Assembly: GCA_035430965.1 (NCBI GenBank)
Contig: DAOMHQ010000001.1
Coordinates: 1 to 64,000 of the forward strand
DNA from: JAKPRU01 sp029568995
GTDB lineage: Bacteria; Hinthialibacterota; Hinthialibacteria; Hinthialibacterales; JAKPRU01
Reading direction: 5' to 3'
DNA: 64,000 nt
Shown one piece after another: positions 33,706 through 42,581 of the stretch. The stretch's first letter is position 1. Each line of letters opens with the position of its first letter. A program made the translations under genes and the position numbers. The notes below the pieces were generated by a model. The model searched no databases and was not told the origin of the DNA. It saw only the letters and a program-made list of their open reading frames with translations.

Positions 33706-34641
33706 TCAGGTCAGTTTACGGCGATAGTAATCGAGAAGCACCGCAACGACAATGACACACCCGATTACGATTTTCTGCCAGACCGATGCGATGTCGAGTA
33801 AAGTCAATCCGTTACGCAATACTCCCATCAACAGTGCCCCGAACAGAGTGCCGACCACAGTTCCTCGCCCGCCAAACAGGCTTGTGCCACCGATGATCAC
33901 CGCCGCGATAACATCGAGCTCCTGGCCCTCGCCGACAATCGGGGTGGCGGAGTCCTGACGGGCTATCGTGATAATGGATGCGACTCCCGCACAAAGTCCC
34001 GAAAGGAGAAACACGCCCATTTTGATCTTGCCGACAGAGACACCGGACAATCGTGCCGCAACCGGATTCCCGCCCGCCGCCACCACCTTTCGACCGAATG
34101 CTGTCTTGCTGAGCACAACCTGACCCAGAACCACCGCCGCCATTGCTTCCAGTGCCGGAAACGGAAGTCCGATCAGAGATCCCTTGGCGATCATTGTGAA
34201 TCCTTCCGGGAATCCGTATAGCGGCTTTGCATCGGTCAACAGGAGCGCAATCCCCCGGTCGATGTACAAAAGCCCCAATGTCACGATAAATGAGGGTAGT
34301 CCCCAGGTCACCACAATTCCACCTGCGATCAATCCGCTCACCATTCCCGTGAGTATCCCGGCACCGACCGATATGACAATAGAGTGCCCGGCTTCCAGCA
34401 GCATCCCGCTCACCATCGCACAAAGCGCTAATAGCGAACCGATGGAGAGGTCAATCTCCGCTGTGGTAATCACAAAGGTCATCCCCACCGCCATAATCAT
34501 CGTTACCGAGGTCTGGGTGAGGATATTCGACAGGTTCTTCCAGGTCAGAAAATACTCAGTCTGAAACGCAAGCAGGACGCCCAGCAGCAGCAGGACAATC
34601 CCGACACCCAGACGATCCAACATGCGAAGGAATAAAGACAT
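33706..34641 (-). CDS. Sugar ABC transporter permease, RbsC family
   Basis: A 311-residue inner-membrane permease with about nine helices. VGMTFVITTAEIDLSIGSLLALC (the TxxGIDLS motif with E for G) is near residues 53-75, and IGGTSLFGGRGTVVGT lies in the last cytoplasmic loop. Complete at both ends. It precedes the RbsB-like gene by 28 bases in one operon. An RbsA-type ATPase is absent from the unit, so an ATPase must be shared with another locus. Confidence 0.93.
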   Translation of the reverse strand: MSLFLRMLDRLGVGIVLLLLGVLLAFQTEYFLTWKNLSNILTQTSVTMIMAVGMTFVITTAEIDLSIGSLLALCAMVSGMLLEAGHSIVISVGAGILTGMVSGLIAGGIVVTWGLPSFIVTLGLLYIDRGIALLLTDAKPLYGFPEGFTMIAKGSLIGLPFPALEAMAAVVLGQVVLSKTAFGRKVVAAGGNPVAARLSGVSVGKIKMGVFLLSGLCAGVASIITIARQDSATPIVGEGQELDVIAAVIIGGTSLFGGRGTVVGTLFGALLMGVLRNGLTLLDIASVWQKIVIGCVIVVAVLLDYYRRKLT

Positions 34642-34692
34642 ACCGTGTTTTCTCCAGCCACCCTTACGCCCACCAGGAGAGCATCTTCTTCT

Positions 34693-34726
34693 CCCTCTCC
34701 CACCGGGAGAGGGTTGGAGTGAGGGG
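34693..34726 (+). repeat. CCCTCTCCC-type palindromic repeat, copy 5
   Basis: Arms CCCTCTCCC and GGGAGAGGG with loop ACC, tail TTGGAGTGAGGGG, between the FGE-sialidase gene end and the permease start. Confidence 0.88.
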
Positions 34727-34737
34727 CATTCTACCCC

Positions 34738-37209
34738 CTACCGGCTTATCTCGGATTCCACCGCATATCCATCGACAAATCGCGTGCGTCGTATCAATTT
34801 GCCCTCTCGGTTCCACAGAAATGTGTCATCCACACAGCGATGATCCCGCCACGTTGACTGCGATTTCCTGTTCCCGTTGGTCCAATGCTGCGACCAGACA
34901 CTGGCTCCGTCCGGGTTGTGGTCCCACCGCCATTTCATTTTACCGTCCGGAGTCCAGTAGGTTTCCGAGCCGATCTTTTTACCGTCTTGATAGGTGACTT
35001 CATATTGGACTTGTCCATTGTCGTAAAGCCAGCGTTCCGGGCCGTCCAGTCGATAATGTCCATCCTCTGTAACTTTGCCTTCGTATGAGGCTCGCAGGGT
35101 TCCATTGGGATCAACCTCTTCTCCTCGACCACGCTGCACGGATTTTGCCGAAACCGCAAATTGACCAGGATCGGCGGGGGCATCGGAGAGAATCCAGGCC
35201 TCGTTCATTCCAAAATGAAGGCATGGATGATTCATGGTTGTCATCAGGTGAATGATCCCGTTGGGGGCTTGGCAGGCGACCGAATACCCCAAAGTCGGAT
35301 CTTTCATTCCGTTTGTTCCCCAATGCGGACCGATATTCGGGATCGTATGACATTCATGCTGCTGCGCGGCATCAAGTCTCTTGATATGCCAGGTCTTTCC
35401 TTCATCATCTGACAGGGCAACAAACGAGCCGCGTTCCGTGATTCCTTGTGGCTGCTTGTTTGTTGTGCTCTGGAAATCGCTTGCGAAGAAGAGCCGCCCG
35501 CTTTGGAGCCGGATCACTGTGGGCCGCTGGTTAAACGCCAACGCCGCAAAAACGGTCCGGCTGACTTCCCAGGTCTTGCCACGGTCGGAGGAGATCGACT
35601 GGGGCATATATCCGTCGATGTCGGTGTTCTTGCCGCCCAAGCCGAGAATGCGCCCATCCGACAAGGGAACAAAGGTCGTATGGCGGCCTCCGGTTCGTCC
35701 ACCGGTGTCGTACCAGGTTTCTCCATTGTTGTCGCTTGCCCATAGCAGCGAGGTTCCACCTTCTCCATCGCTGGCCATGAATATAGTTCCATTTAGCCGG
35801 AACGCGCTGTTGATCGGCTGAGGAGAATACGAACCGACAGGTCCATGGATGAGAGGAAGATGCAACACCGGAGATCTTCTCATATCTTCAGAATATGTTT
35901 CGAGCGGCTTGATCTCATCAGTTAGCTGCAATCGGCTCCATGTGGCCCCGTTATCTTGCGATTTGCACCACCGGAACGGGACTCCCGGCAGATCCACACC
36001 ACCCGTGAATAGATAAAGCGTACCCTGGTCATTCCAGAGCAGCGCGCTTTGTTCGGCAGCATCCGGGAAATCATAGAACAGTTCCGGCATGTCCCATTGC
36101 TCGGAACCGAATCGAAGACGGGTCATCATAAAGCAGACATTGGGTTTGTATTCTGTCTTGTTCGTGGAGGATGTGAAAAAGCAGGCGAGTACATCGCCAT
36201 TGGAGCAGACCGTCATACCGGGGCTGTGATTGTGCCCCAGGACCGCCGGATGGATGCCCGCAGCCAGGCGGTCATCCGCCTGGTCGTTATCCGGGGGAAT
36301 CGGCAGCAATGGACGCATCGTGAAATAGGGTTTCTCCGGATCGGGACCTTGTTTTACATAATTTGTCGATTGTTTGACGCATTGCACCGGGAACGGGAGT
36401 TCCGGCGGATTCACCGCCGATTTTGGCACGGGAGCCATTGCGACACGAAAGCCTACGGGTATTACGCCGTTGCCCATCCGAGCCGATTCATCCCCACTGA
36501 ACGGGTATTCCGGCGGTAAGCCTGCCCGGTTTGCCGAACGCAGGTAATAGGGCGAATCCGGGATTTGAATGCCTCCCCCCCGAATGACCCGCGCAACACC
36601 CGTCTCTGGGCCGTCCGGATCGGTCTCGTCAAAGTCTGGGTACATTTCATGCCAGTCCAGGCACCATTCCGTCGGGAGTTGGTGCATGTTCTTCAATCCC
36701 CAGGGATTCGGCGTATCCGATTCGGGTGGGAGATCTCCCGATGAGAATAGAGTCGTTGTTCCCGCCCGGCAGGCGTATTCCCATTCCGCCTCGGTTGGCA
36801 GGCGGTACGGTTTTCCTTCTTTTTTGCTGAGCCATTCGCAGAACGCCGTGGCCTCATTCCAGGAAATGTTGCAGACATAAGGCGCACATCGGTCTGTTCC
36901 CTTGTAGTCCGGGTGGAACTGGCGGAACTGCTCGATGGTGACCTCAGTTTCAGAAAGATAGAATCCATTTGTGATCGTGACTTTACGCGCTGGATGTTCA
37001 TCCCAGTCCCCGTTCGGGAGAAGCTCGAATTGCCCCAGTTTCTCCGGCGGTGTGGGATTCAGCTCACCCATTTGAAATTCGCCTGCCTGAATCGGAATCA
37101 TCTTCATACCGATCGTGTTTGTGAGAGGTTCTAGTGCAGCGCCGATGACGCTCTGCTGCAGAAAGACTGTGAGAATGGCGATGATTGACAGGAGATGTTG
37201 AGGACGCAT
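34738..37209 (-). CDS. Exported fusion: FGE-sulfatase domain, sialidase-like propeller, MORN-like tail
   Basis: An 823-residue protein with a signal peptide (about 1-24). Residues 28-255 are a formylglycine-generating-enzyme-like domain: NTIGMKMIPIQAGEFQMG, YLSETEVTIEQF, RLPTEAEWEYACRAGT and a closing VGFRVA. Residues about 295-680 are a six-bladed sialidase/BNR-like domain with Asp-box motifs SQDNGATW, SDNNGETW, SSDRGKTW and SDDEGKTW. The last 100 residues have MORN/YwqK-like repeats (YDNGQVQYEVTYQDGK, YWTPDGKMKWRWDHN). Catalytic cysteines of true FGE were not found, so the first domain may be a carbohydrate or protein binder. A secreted multidomain glycan-handling protein is likely; reaction unknown. 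Confidence 0.85.
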   Translation of the reverse strand: MRPQHLLSIIAILTVFLQQSVIGAALEPLTNTIGMKMIPIQAGEFQMGELNPTPPEKLGQFELLPNGDWDEHPARKVTITNGFYLSETEVTIEQFRQFHPDYKGTDRCAPYVCNISWNEATAFCEWLSKKEGKPYRLPTEAEWEYACRAGTTTLFSSGDLPPESDTPNPWGLKNMHQLPTEWCLDWHEMYPDFDETDPDGPETGVARVIRGGGIQIPDSPYYLRSANRAGLPPEYPFSGDESARMGNGVIPVGFRVAMAPVPKSAVNPPELPFPVQCVKQSTNYVKQGPDPEKPYFTMRPLLPIPPDNDQADDRLAAGIHPAVLGHNHSPGMTVCSNGDVLACFFTSSTNKTEYKPNVCFMMTRLRFGSEQWDMPELFYDFPDAAEQSALLWNDQGTLYLFTGGVDLPGVPFRWCKSQDNGATWSRLQLTDEIKPLETYSEDMRRSPVLHLPLIHGPVGSYSPQPINSAFRLNGTIFMASDGEGGTSLLWASDNNGETWYDTGGRTGGRHTTFVPLSDGRILGLGGKNTDIDGYMPQSISSDRGKTWEVSRTVFAALAFNQRPTVIRLQSGRLFFASDFQSTTNKQPQGITERGSFVALSDDEGKTWHIKRLDAAQQHECHTIPNIGPHWGTNGMKDPTLGYSVACQAPNGIIHLMTTMNHPCLHFGMNEAWILSDAPADPGQFAVSAKSVQRGRGEEVDPNGTLRASYEGKVTEDGHYRLDGPERWLYDNGQVQYEVTYQDGKKIGSETYWTPDGKMKWRWDHNPDGASVWSQHWTNGNRKSQSTWRDHRCVDDTFLWNREGKLIRRTRFVDGYAVESEISR

Positions 37210-37338
37210 TGATTTTCTCCATGGCGAAGAATATGTACGGAATCCTAATCGGCGCTTTCCGTTCGGTCAACCAATCGACTGAAGGTGCATTGCATAGAAT
37301 GGTCCCACCCGTAGAATGTTTTCCGGGAGATATAGCCA

Positions 37339-38175
37339 ATGGAACGAGTTACGATTGAAGGAGTCGAATTAACCCTGGCCAATCCGGTGGAATGGCCTGC
37401 GGAATGGGTCGGGCGACCGGATTTGTTGCTCCAGGTGATTGCCGCCTGGATGAAAGTCACGGAAGAGGATTTGCCTCTTCATCCCCGTCTGCTCGGCAAA
37501 CCCGGTGTCGGGAAAACCACACTGGCCTACGCCGCCGCAAAAACCCTGAACAGGGATGTGTACCTGTTCCAGGCGACCATGGACACGCGCCCGGAAGACC
37601 TGATTATCACGCCGGTGATCGCGGAACAGGGCAAGCTGCGGTATGTCGCCAGCCCTGTTGTGACCGCGATGATCCGGGGCGGAGTGTGTATTCTCGATGA
37701 GGGTAACCGGATGAGCGAGAAGAGCTGGGCTTCGCTGGCCCCGCTTCTGGACAACCGGCGGTATGTCGAATCCCTGGTTGCCGGAATTACGATTAAGGCA
37801 TCGCCGGAGTTCCGACTGTGCGCCACCATGAACGACGATGCCAGCACGTTCGACCTGCCGGAATACATCCATTCGCGCCTTCAGCCGCAGATCCTGATCG
37901 AGTTCCCGGAACGGGATGAAGAAGCGCTGATCCTGCACCGCAACCTTCCGTATGCGGATGAATCTGTCCTGGAATACGTGGTGAATTTCCTTCAGCGGGC
38001 GCATGAAAGCCAGGAACGGTACACGGTGCGGGATGGCATCAATGTGGCCCGATATGCGATCAAGTTGCTTCAACTCTCCAAAGGCAAATCTTCCGATGAA
38101 CCGCTGGGCGCTCAAGAGGCCCTGATTCGGGCAGTGACCTCGATTCTTGGCGAAGATGCAACTTTCTACCTCTGA
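37339..38175 (+). CDS. MoxR-family AAA+ ATPase
   Basis: A 278-residue AAA+ protein. Walker A GKPGVGKT is at 53-60, Walker B CILDE at 117-121 with DEGNR, sensor 1 CATMND near 161-166, and an arginine finger in HSRLQPQ (R180), all as in MoxR chaperone ATPases. Members remodel or insert cofactors into partner proteins, often with von Willebrand A-domain partners. No VWA gene is near; instead the gene overlaps by 20 bases a TraB-like protein gene at 38156. The pair appears to form a two-gene operon ending before convergent kinase gene 40045. Confidence 0.92.
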   Translation: MERVTIEGVELTLANPVEWPAEWVGRPDLLLQVIAAWMKVTEEDLPLHPRLLGKPGVGKTTLAYAAAKTLNRDVYLFQATMDTRPEDLIITPVIAEQGKLRYVASPVVTAMIRGGVCILDEGNRMSEKSWASLAPLLDNRRYVESLVAGITIKASPEFRLCATMNDDASTFDLPEYIHSRLQPQILIEFPERDEEALILHRNLPYADESVLEYVVNFLQRAHESQERYTVRDGINVARYAIKLLQLSKGKSSDEPLGAQEALIRAVTSILGEDATFYL

Positions 38176-39961
38176 ACCATACACGATCCTGCCCATGATC
38201 CACGGTTGTCTGGAGACCGCCGTGGCTGTGCGGGAACGACTGCTTGCCTGCCACCCCGAAGCGATAGCTGTCGAGCTGCCGCGCACCTTGGAGCAGGCTG
38301 TGATTCAGGCGTGCCGGCGGCTGCCCCACTTGTCAGTAGTTTCCTATGAACAAGGCGACGGTCAGCCGGTCTATGTGCTGGTCGAGCCGTGCGATGGAAT
38401 GATTGAGGCCATTCGCTTTGCCCTGGAGAATAGAATCCCGCTGATCTTCGCCGACAGGGATATGGAAGGGTATGGCGCGAAACTGGACCCTCTGCCGGAC
38501 CCCTACGCCATCCGTCGTATTGGCTATGAGGCATATCTGGATGAGTATCTGAAGTCCGGGCTGGAAACACAGGACCCGGACGACCGGATGCGGGAATCCT
38601 GCATGGCGTATCATCTCCAGGAATCGGCCCGTCGGTACCGAAAGATTGCCCTGGTGTGCGGGCTGGCGCACGTACCGGGAGTGTTGCGGGAAATCGAAAT
38701 CCCGCAGGCTTTTCCGATTCAGAGGATCCGCCGGGAAGGGGTTACGATCTGGAACCTGTCTAAGAGATCCTCGCGGGAGGTTCTATCGGAACCGGCATTC
38801 ATTCAGGCCGCTTATGAACGATATCGAACGCGCTCTCAGGAACCTGTTCCCGACCGCCTGCTGCTTCATCGGAACCTTCTGGAACACGCCCGCCTGAAAT
38901 ATCAGGAGAATGTGGGGGAGAAACTCTCGGTGAGCCAGGTGAGTGTTTTTCATCAATACGGCAGGAATCTGGCGCTTCTGGAGGGCAAACTGGCGCCGGA
39001 TTTGTATAACTTGATCCTCGCCGCGAGGGGATGCGCGGATGACAACTTTGCGTATGAAGTCTGGGATGCGGCTACCGACTATCCCTGGCATGATTCCACC
39101 GCGAAACTGCCCATCCTGGATATCAGTCCGGAGGATCTGCAACGCCATTCCCGACATGTCCATTTTCATCGAACGTTCAAGCGTCTGCGCAAGATTCTGC
39201 GCTCGATCCCTCCCCGAAAACGGGAAAACCAGCCCGGCGAATGGCGGGAACGCTGGGGGGGCGTGTTTATATGCAGCTATCCCCCGGAAGATATTGTGAT
39301 CGAGTCCTATGGCGCTTTTCTGCAGAAAAAGGGAAAGTCGATCCTCTCTGAGGAGAACACCCATGTGGAGCCGTTCACAACCTCCCTCCTGGACGGCATC
39401 GACATCCGGGAAACCGTGCGAAACTGGCATGAGGGGAAGATCTACGTGCGGGAATCCCGGAACGTGCAGGGGAAAGTCGGATCGGTGGTGGTGATTCTGG
39501 ATGAGGATGATCCATCCGAGGGGAAATCGAAATATCCCTGGAAAAGTGTCTGGCACGGGGAGCACAGCCAGGAATCCGATATGGCCTTCTATGCCACTCC
39601 TGCCGGGGAACACCTGGCGGGGCCGGGAATTTCCCGCTGCGAATACGGAGGATTCTTAATGACCTACCCCCCGGGTCGATTGGGGGATATCTGGTCCGAT
39701 CCGTTTTACGCGGTCACACGAAACAAACCGGAACGGCTGCTGCTGGCCGGAATCGACTACAGCGAGGACAGATTTATTGTTTACGCGGCGCGAAAACCGC
39801 CACGTTCTTATTTCCAGGGATTTGCGGGCCGATTTAGCCGGAAAATTATCTATATCCCCATCGGGCAACTCTCCCCGGTCACTCTCAAGCAGATTCGCTC
39901 CTTTCACGTGCTGGACGGCCGCCATGTCCGCTCCTATGCCAGGGAATACATTTGGAAATGA
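38156..39961 (+). CDS. TraB/PrgY-like domain protein with novel C-terminus, MoxR partner
   Basis: A 601-residue protein without signal peptide or clear membrane helix. Residues 1-185 match the TraB/PrgY (TIKI/GumN) pattern: MIHGCLETA with H16, PEAIAVELPR with E40, IPLIFADRD with D100, DRMRESCMAYHL and VCGLAHVPGVL with H172. These could form the metal or proteolysis-like site of that superfamily. Residues about 200-601 match no domain I know; they have conserved-looking blocks GGVFICSYPPEDIV, WHGEHSQESDMAFYATP, GPGISRCEYGGFLMTYPPG. ATG 38156 was chosen over an in-frame TTG at 38147. MoxR with DUF5682-like partners is a known theme; this looks like a variant. Confidence 0.8.
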   Translation: MQLSTSEPYTILPMIHGCLETAVAVRERLLACHPEAIAVELPRTLEQAVIQACRRLPHLSVVSYEQGDGQPVYVLVEPCDGMIEAIRFALENRIPLIFADRDMEGYGAKLDPLPDPYAIRRIGYEAYLDEYLKSGLETQDPDDRMRESCMAYHLQESARRYRKIALVCGLAHVPGVLREIEIPQAFPIQRIRREGVTIWNLSKRSSREVLSEPAFIQAAYERYRTRSQEPVPDRLLLHRNLLEHARLKYQENVGEKLSVSQVSVFHQYGRNLALLEGKLAPDLYNLILAARGCADDNFAYEVWDAATDYPWHDSTAKLPILDISPEDLQRHSRHVHFHRTFKRLRKILRSIPPRKRENQPGEWRERWGGVFICSYPPEDIVIESYGAFLQKKGKSILSEENTHVEPFTTSLLDGIDIRETVRNWHEGKIYVRESRNVQGKVGSVVVILDEDDPSEGKSKYPWKSVWHGEHSQESDMAFYATPAGEHLAGPGISRCEYGGFLMTYPPGRLGDIWSDPFYAVTRNKPERLLLAGIDYSEDRFIVYAARKPPRSYFQGFAGRFSRKIIYIPIGQLSPVTLKQIRSFHVLDGRHVRSYAREYIWK

Positions 39962-39987
39962 GAATCACGAATTGCGGGTTGGAGATA

Positions 39988-40010
39988 GACCATTCCGCCT
40001 CGGAATGGTC
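39988..40010. other. 10-bp perfect hairpin between convergent genes
   Basis: GACCATTCCG, loop CCT, then CGGAATGGTC. It sits between the ends of the TraB-like gene and the histidine kinase gene. There is no T-run on either side, so it may stabilise transcript ends rather than terminate by itself. Confidence 0.5.
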
Positions 40011-40044
40011 CGTATCTGTCCACCAGGGAACGGAGAACCCCTCG

Positions 40045-41184
40045 TTATTCAATCTTCAGTGGGAGCCGGACTCGGAAAGTCGTTCCTTCCTTTTGAGTAG
40101 AAGTAAAAGATACCCGTCCTTGCAGGTAACGTTCGGTGAGCAGCCTGACACTATACGTGCCAAGTCCCCGATCCTTGCTTTTTGTGGAAAAGGAACGATG
40201 AAAAACCTGCAATTGAGTGTCTCGTTCCATGTATCCGGGATTATGAACCTGGAAATAGACCGCTCCGTCTTCTCGTTCGCAGCCGACTGTCACGGTTTCA
40301 CCCTTTTGGCAGGCCTCCAATCCGTTCTTGATGAGGTTGCCAAGAACTCGGCTCAGCAGCTGGGGATCGGAGATGAATTGCAGATCCTGCGAGGAGGGAT
40401 CGATTCGAATCGATCGATCGGAGGCCACAGAATGTTTTTCATACAGACGAACGAGATCCTCCAACAGGTAGACTGTGTCAATGGATGTGGGGCGGACCGC
40501 AAGATCGCCGCTTTCCGCGGTCACTAATTCGCTTTGCGCTTTGATTTCTTCGAGAATCTGATTGGTGATATCGGTCAGTTCACGCCGGTATTCGGGCCAT
40601 TCATCGGGGCTAAGATCGCCCAGAGTCTGCAAGTATCCCAGAAGTCCTCCCGCTGTGTTGAGGATGTCGTGAAAGAAGATCCGTTCGAGAGCGGCTCGGC
40701 GTTTCTCGTGGCTGATATCGGTCACGGTGAAAAAAGTGAAACTCTCCCCATCCATCTCAAACGGTGTGGCACAGACTCTCAGGTCCATGGCCTCTCCGTG
40801 TTCATTGCGAAGGATGCGGCATTCCTGGACGTCGCGCTTTCCATGAATGCTGGACAGGATGGCACGGACCGCACCACAGGTGGTACAGAACTCCGTGGTG
40901 CCGCATTCGCTGTCGGTCTCGATCCTATGGGCGCATTGGAAGGCCTCTCCCGGGCGAAGACCGCATAGAGACTCCCGTTCCTTCAGACCCAGGAAATCCA
41001 GGAGAGATTTGTTGCTGTAAACGATTTGGCGTTGTTCGTTCAAGATCAGAACGATATCCGGAATCGCGTCCAGAAGTAGACTCAGCAGGGAGAAACCGGA
41101 GAATTGCCGAAATTGCCGTTCCACCTCCTCCGGCGAGGCCGTTTCCGCCGGTGCGAAATGAGTGGACGACTTATCGGAACTCAT
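40045..41184 (-). CDS. PAS-domain soluble histidine kinase
   Basis: A 379-residue cytoplasmic kinase. A PAS domain (about 35-155: LLDAIPDIVLILNEQRQIVYSNKS) contains Cys-rich segments (FQCAHRIETDSECGT, CTTCGAV) that may bind a metal, haem or respond to redox. The kinase core has H-box FFHDILNTAGGLLGYLQTL, N-box NLIKNGLEAC, a weak G1 (HNPGYM) and G2 DRGLGTYSVRLL. No transmembrane helix is seen. Two starts are possible; ATG 41184 is preceded by AAGGGA, ATG 41202 by GGAG. It lies 142 bases after the aminotransferase gene. No cognate regulator is adjacent. Confidence 0.88.
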   Translation of the reverse strand: MSSDKSSTHFAPAETASPEEVERQFRQFSGFSLLSLLLDAIPDIVLILNEQRQIVYSNKSLLDFLGLKERESLCGLRPGEAFQCAHRIETDSECGTTEFCTTCGAVRAILSSIHGKRDVQECRILRNEHGEAMDLRVCATPFEMDGESFTFFTVTDISHEKRRAALERIFFHDILNTAGGLLGYLQTLGDLSPDEWPEYRRELTDITNQILEEIKAQSELVTAESGDLAVRPTSIDTVYLLEDLVRLYEKHSVASDRSIRIDPSSQDLQFISDPQLLSRVLGNLIKNGLEACQKGETVTVGCEREDGAVYFQVHNPGYMERDTQLQVFHRSFSTKSKDRGLGTYSVRLLTERYLQGRVSFTSTQKEGTTFRVRLPLKIE

Positions 41185-41326
41185 CGTTGACAGTCCCTTC
41201 ATGCGACTCCGAGAAAATTCCCATCGAATGATACGGGTTGCATAACTCCTGTCAAGCAAAAGCAGGGAGGGCGGCGAGCAGATCGCTCTCACCGCCCTGT
41301 GTTTGCCAAGGATTTGTCCGCGGATT

Positions 41327-42568
41327 TCAGACCCGGTTTTGATCGGCGACTTTACGGAAAATGCCCGCCGCCAGTTCGCAGTCGTCTTCCGTGTATCGTT
41401 CGCAGAAGGTGGACCAGCGAACCCAAGTTTCCAGAAAGGCATGGGCTGTTGGGCAAGTCCTTTCATCGTATCGGTATTCGCGGGATGCGGGAGGCATGGA
41501 ATACGGGTAGATTTTCTGTTGAGCGTTCTCTTGCAGGAAAGTCAGCGCTTCCGGCATGAGATAGTATTTTCCCAAGCCCGCACCGGGAATCCCGGCTTTT
41601 GCCAGTTGATCGGCAAATTCCTCCGTACTGCACCGGAACGCTTTCGGGGCCAGGCTGACTCCGACCATCCAGCAGGAATAGACATTTTGATAGTCCGGGA
41701 TAGGCAGCGGGGTAATGCCGGGGATCTCTCCCAGTTTCTCGGACAGGAGCCGGATCATCTTGTCCCGTTGGGCCACCTGGTCTTTAATCAATTCCAACTG
41801 CGCCAGAGAGACTGCCGCCGTACATAACGGCATCCGGTAGGCGAATCCGAGCTCCGTGTGCAGGCGACCGAAATGCGGCCGCATCTGAGCGCCACGACTC
41901 TGGCCGATGAACCGAGTCCGTTCGGCAAGATCGTCATCATTCGTGACAACGCATCCCCCGACATCGGACCCCATGGTCTTCTCCGAGTCGAACGAAAATC
42001 CGGCTGCTTTACCCAGGGTCCCCGCATACCGACCTTTGTATTCACCGAAGACAGCCTGGCAGGCATCCTCATACACAATCAAGCCATGCTTTTCAGCAAG
42101 GGCGTTGATCGGGTCCATGTCGCAAATCAGGCCGGTCTTATGAACGGCCAGAATGGCCCGTGTTCGGTCCGTGATACACGGTTCGATGGTCTCCGCACTC
42201 ATGTTGACTGTGCCCGGAGCGGTGTCCGCAAAGACCGGGATATAGTTCTGGTCGATCACGCCGAGGAGTGTGCCGTAATCGGTGATCGGGCTGACGATGA
42301 TTTCATCGCCGGGTTTGAATGGGAACGCCGCCGCGAGAACATGCAAGGCCGGTGTGCAGCCCGGCGTGGCGATGCAATGCTTCATCCCGATTTCCCGGGC
42401 AAATGCCTGTTCGAACCGCTCGGTCATGTTGCACATGAGGCCGCTGTCCACGATCTCCTGCAGGTATTTCATGCAGTTCGGCCCCATGGTGCGGGGAAAA
42501 GCCGTCGGTAAAGCCCCCACGTCATTTTTGTGCGCTTCCGCACCATACTTCGCTCGTGTGATTGCCAT
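41327..42568 (-). CDS. DegT/DnrJ/EryC1-family PLP aminotransferase
   Basis: A 413-residue fold-type I PLP enzyme, likely transferring an amino group to a keto-sugar or cyclitol. Typical segments: PGCTPALHVLAAAF (phosphate-binding), VYEDACQAVFGEYKGRYAGTLGKAAGFSF (Asp/Gln contacts) and DSEKTMGSDVGG with the catalytic Lys. ATG 42568 follows AAAGGAG. It ends an operon: nitrilase-like, polysaccharide-deacetylase-like, this gene, with 13 bases between genes 2 and 3. AHBA-synthase and sugar aminotransferases are both possible by family. Confidence 0.93.
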   Translation of the reverse strand: MAITRAKYGAEAHKNDVGALPTAFPRTMGPNCMKYLQEIVDSGLMCNMTERFEQAFAREIGMKHCIATPGCTPALHVLAAAFPFKPGDEIIVSPITDYGTLLGVIDQNYIPVFADTAPGTVNMSAETIEPCITDRTRAILAVHKTGLICDMDPINALAEKHGLIVYEDACQAVFGEYKGRYAGTLGKAAGFSFDSEKTMGSDVGGCVVTNDDDLAERTRFIGQSRGAQMRPHFGRLHTELGFAYRMPLCTAAVSLAQLELIKDQVAQRDKMIRLLSEKLGEIPGITPLPIPDYQNVYSCWMVGVSLAPKAFRCSTEEFADQLAKAGIPGAGLGKYYLMPEALTFLQENAQQKIYPYSMPPASREYRYDERTCPTAHAFLETWVRWSTFCERYTEDDCELAAGIFRKVADQNRV

Positions 42569-42581
42569 GTTCTGTGCTCCT

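Noticed and set aside
34690..34740. CCCTCTCCC palindromes as transcription terminators
   Set aside because: No U-run follows and copies also lie inside coding genes, so a dispersed repeat is the better account.
38147..38156. TTG 38147 as start of the TraB-like protein
   Set aside because: ATG 38156 fits better; neither has a strong ribosome site and the TTG adds only three residues.
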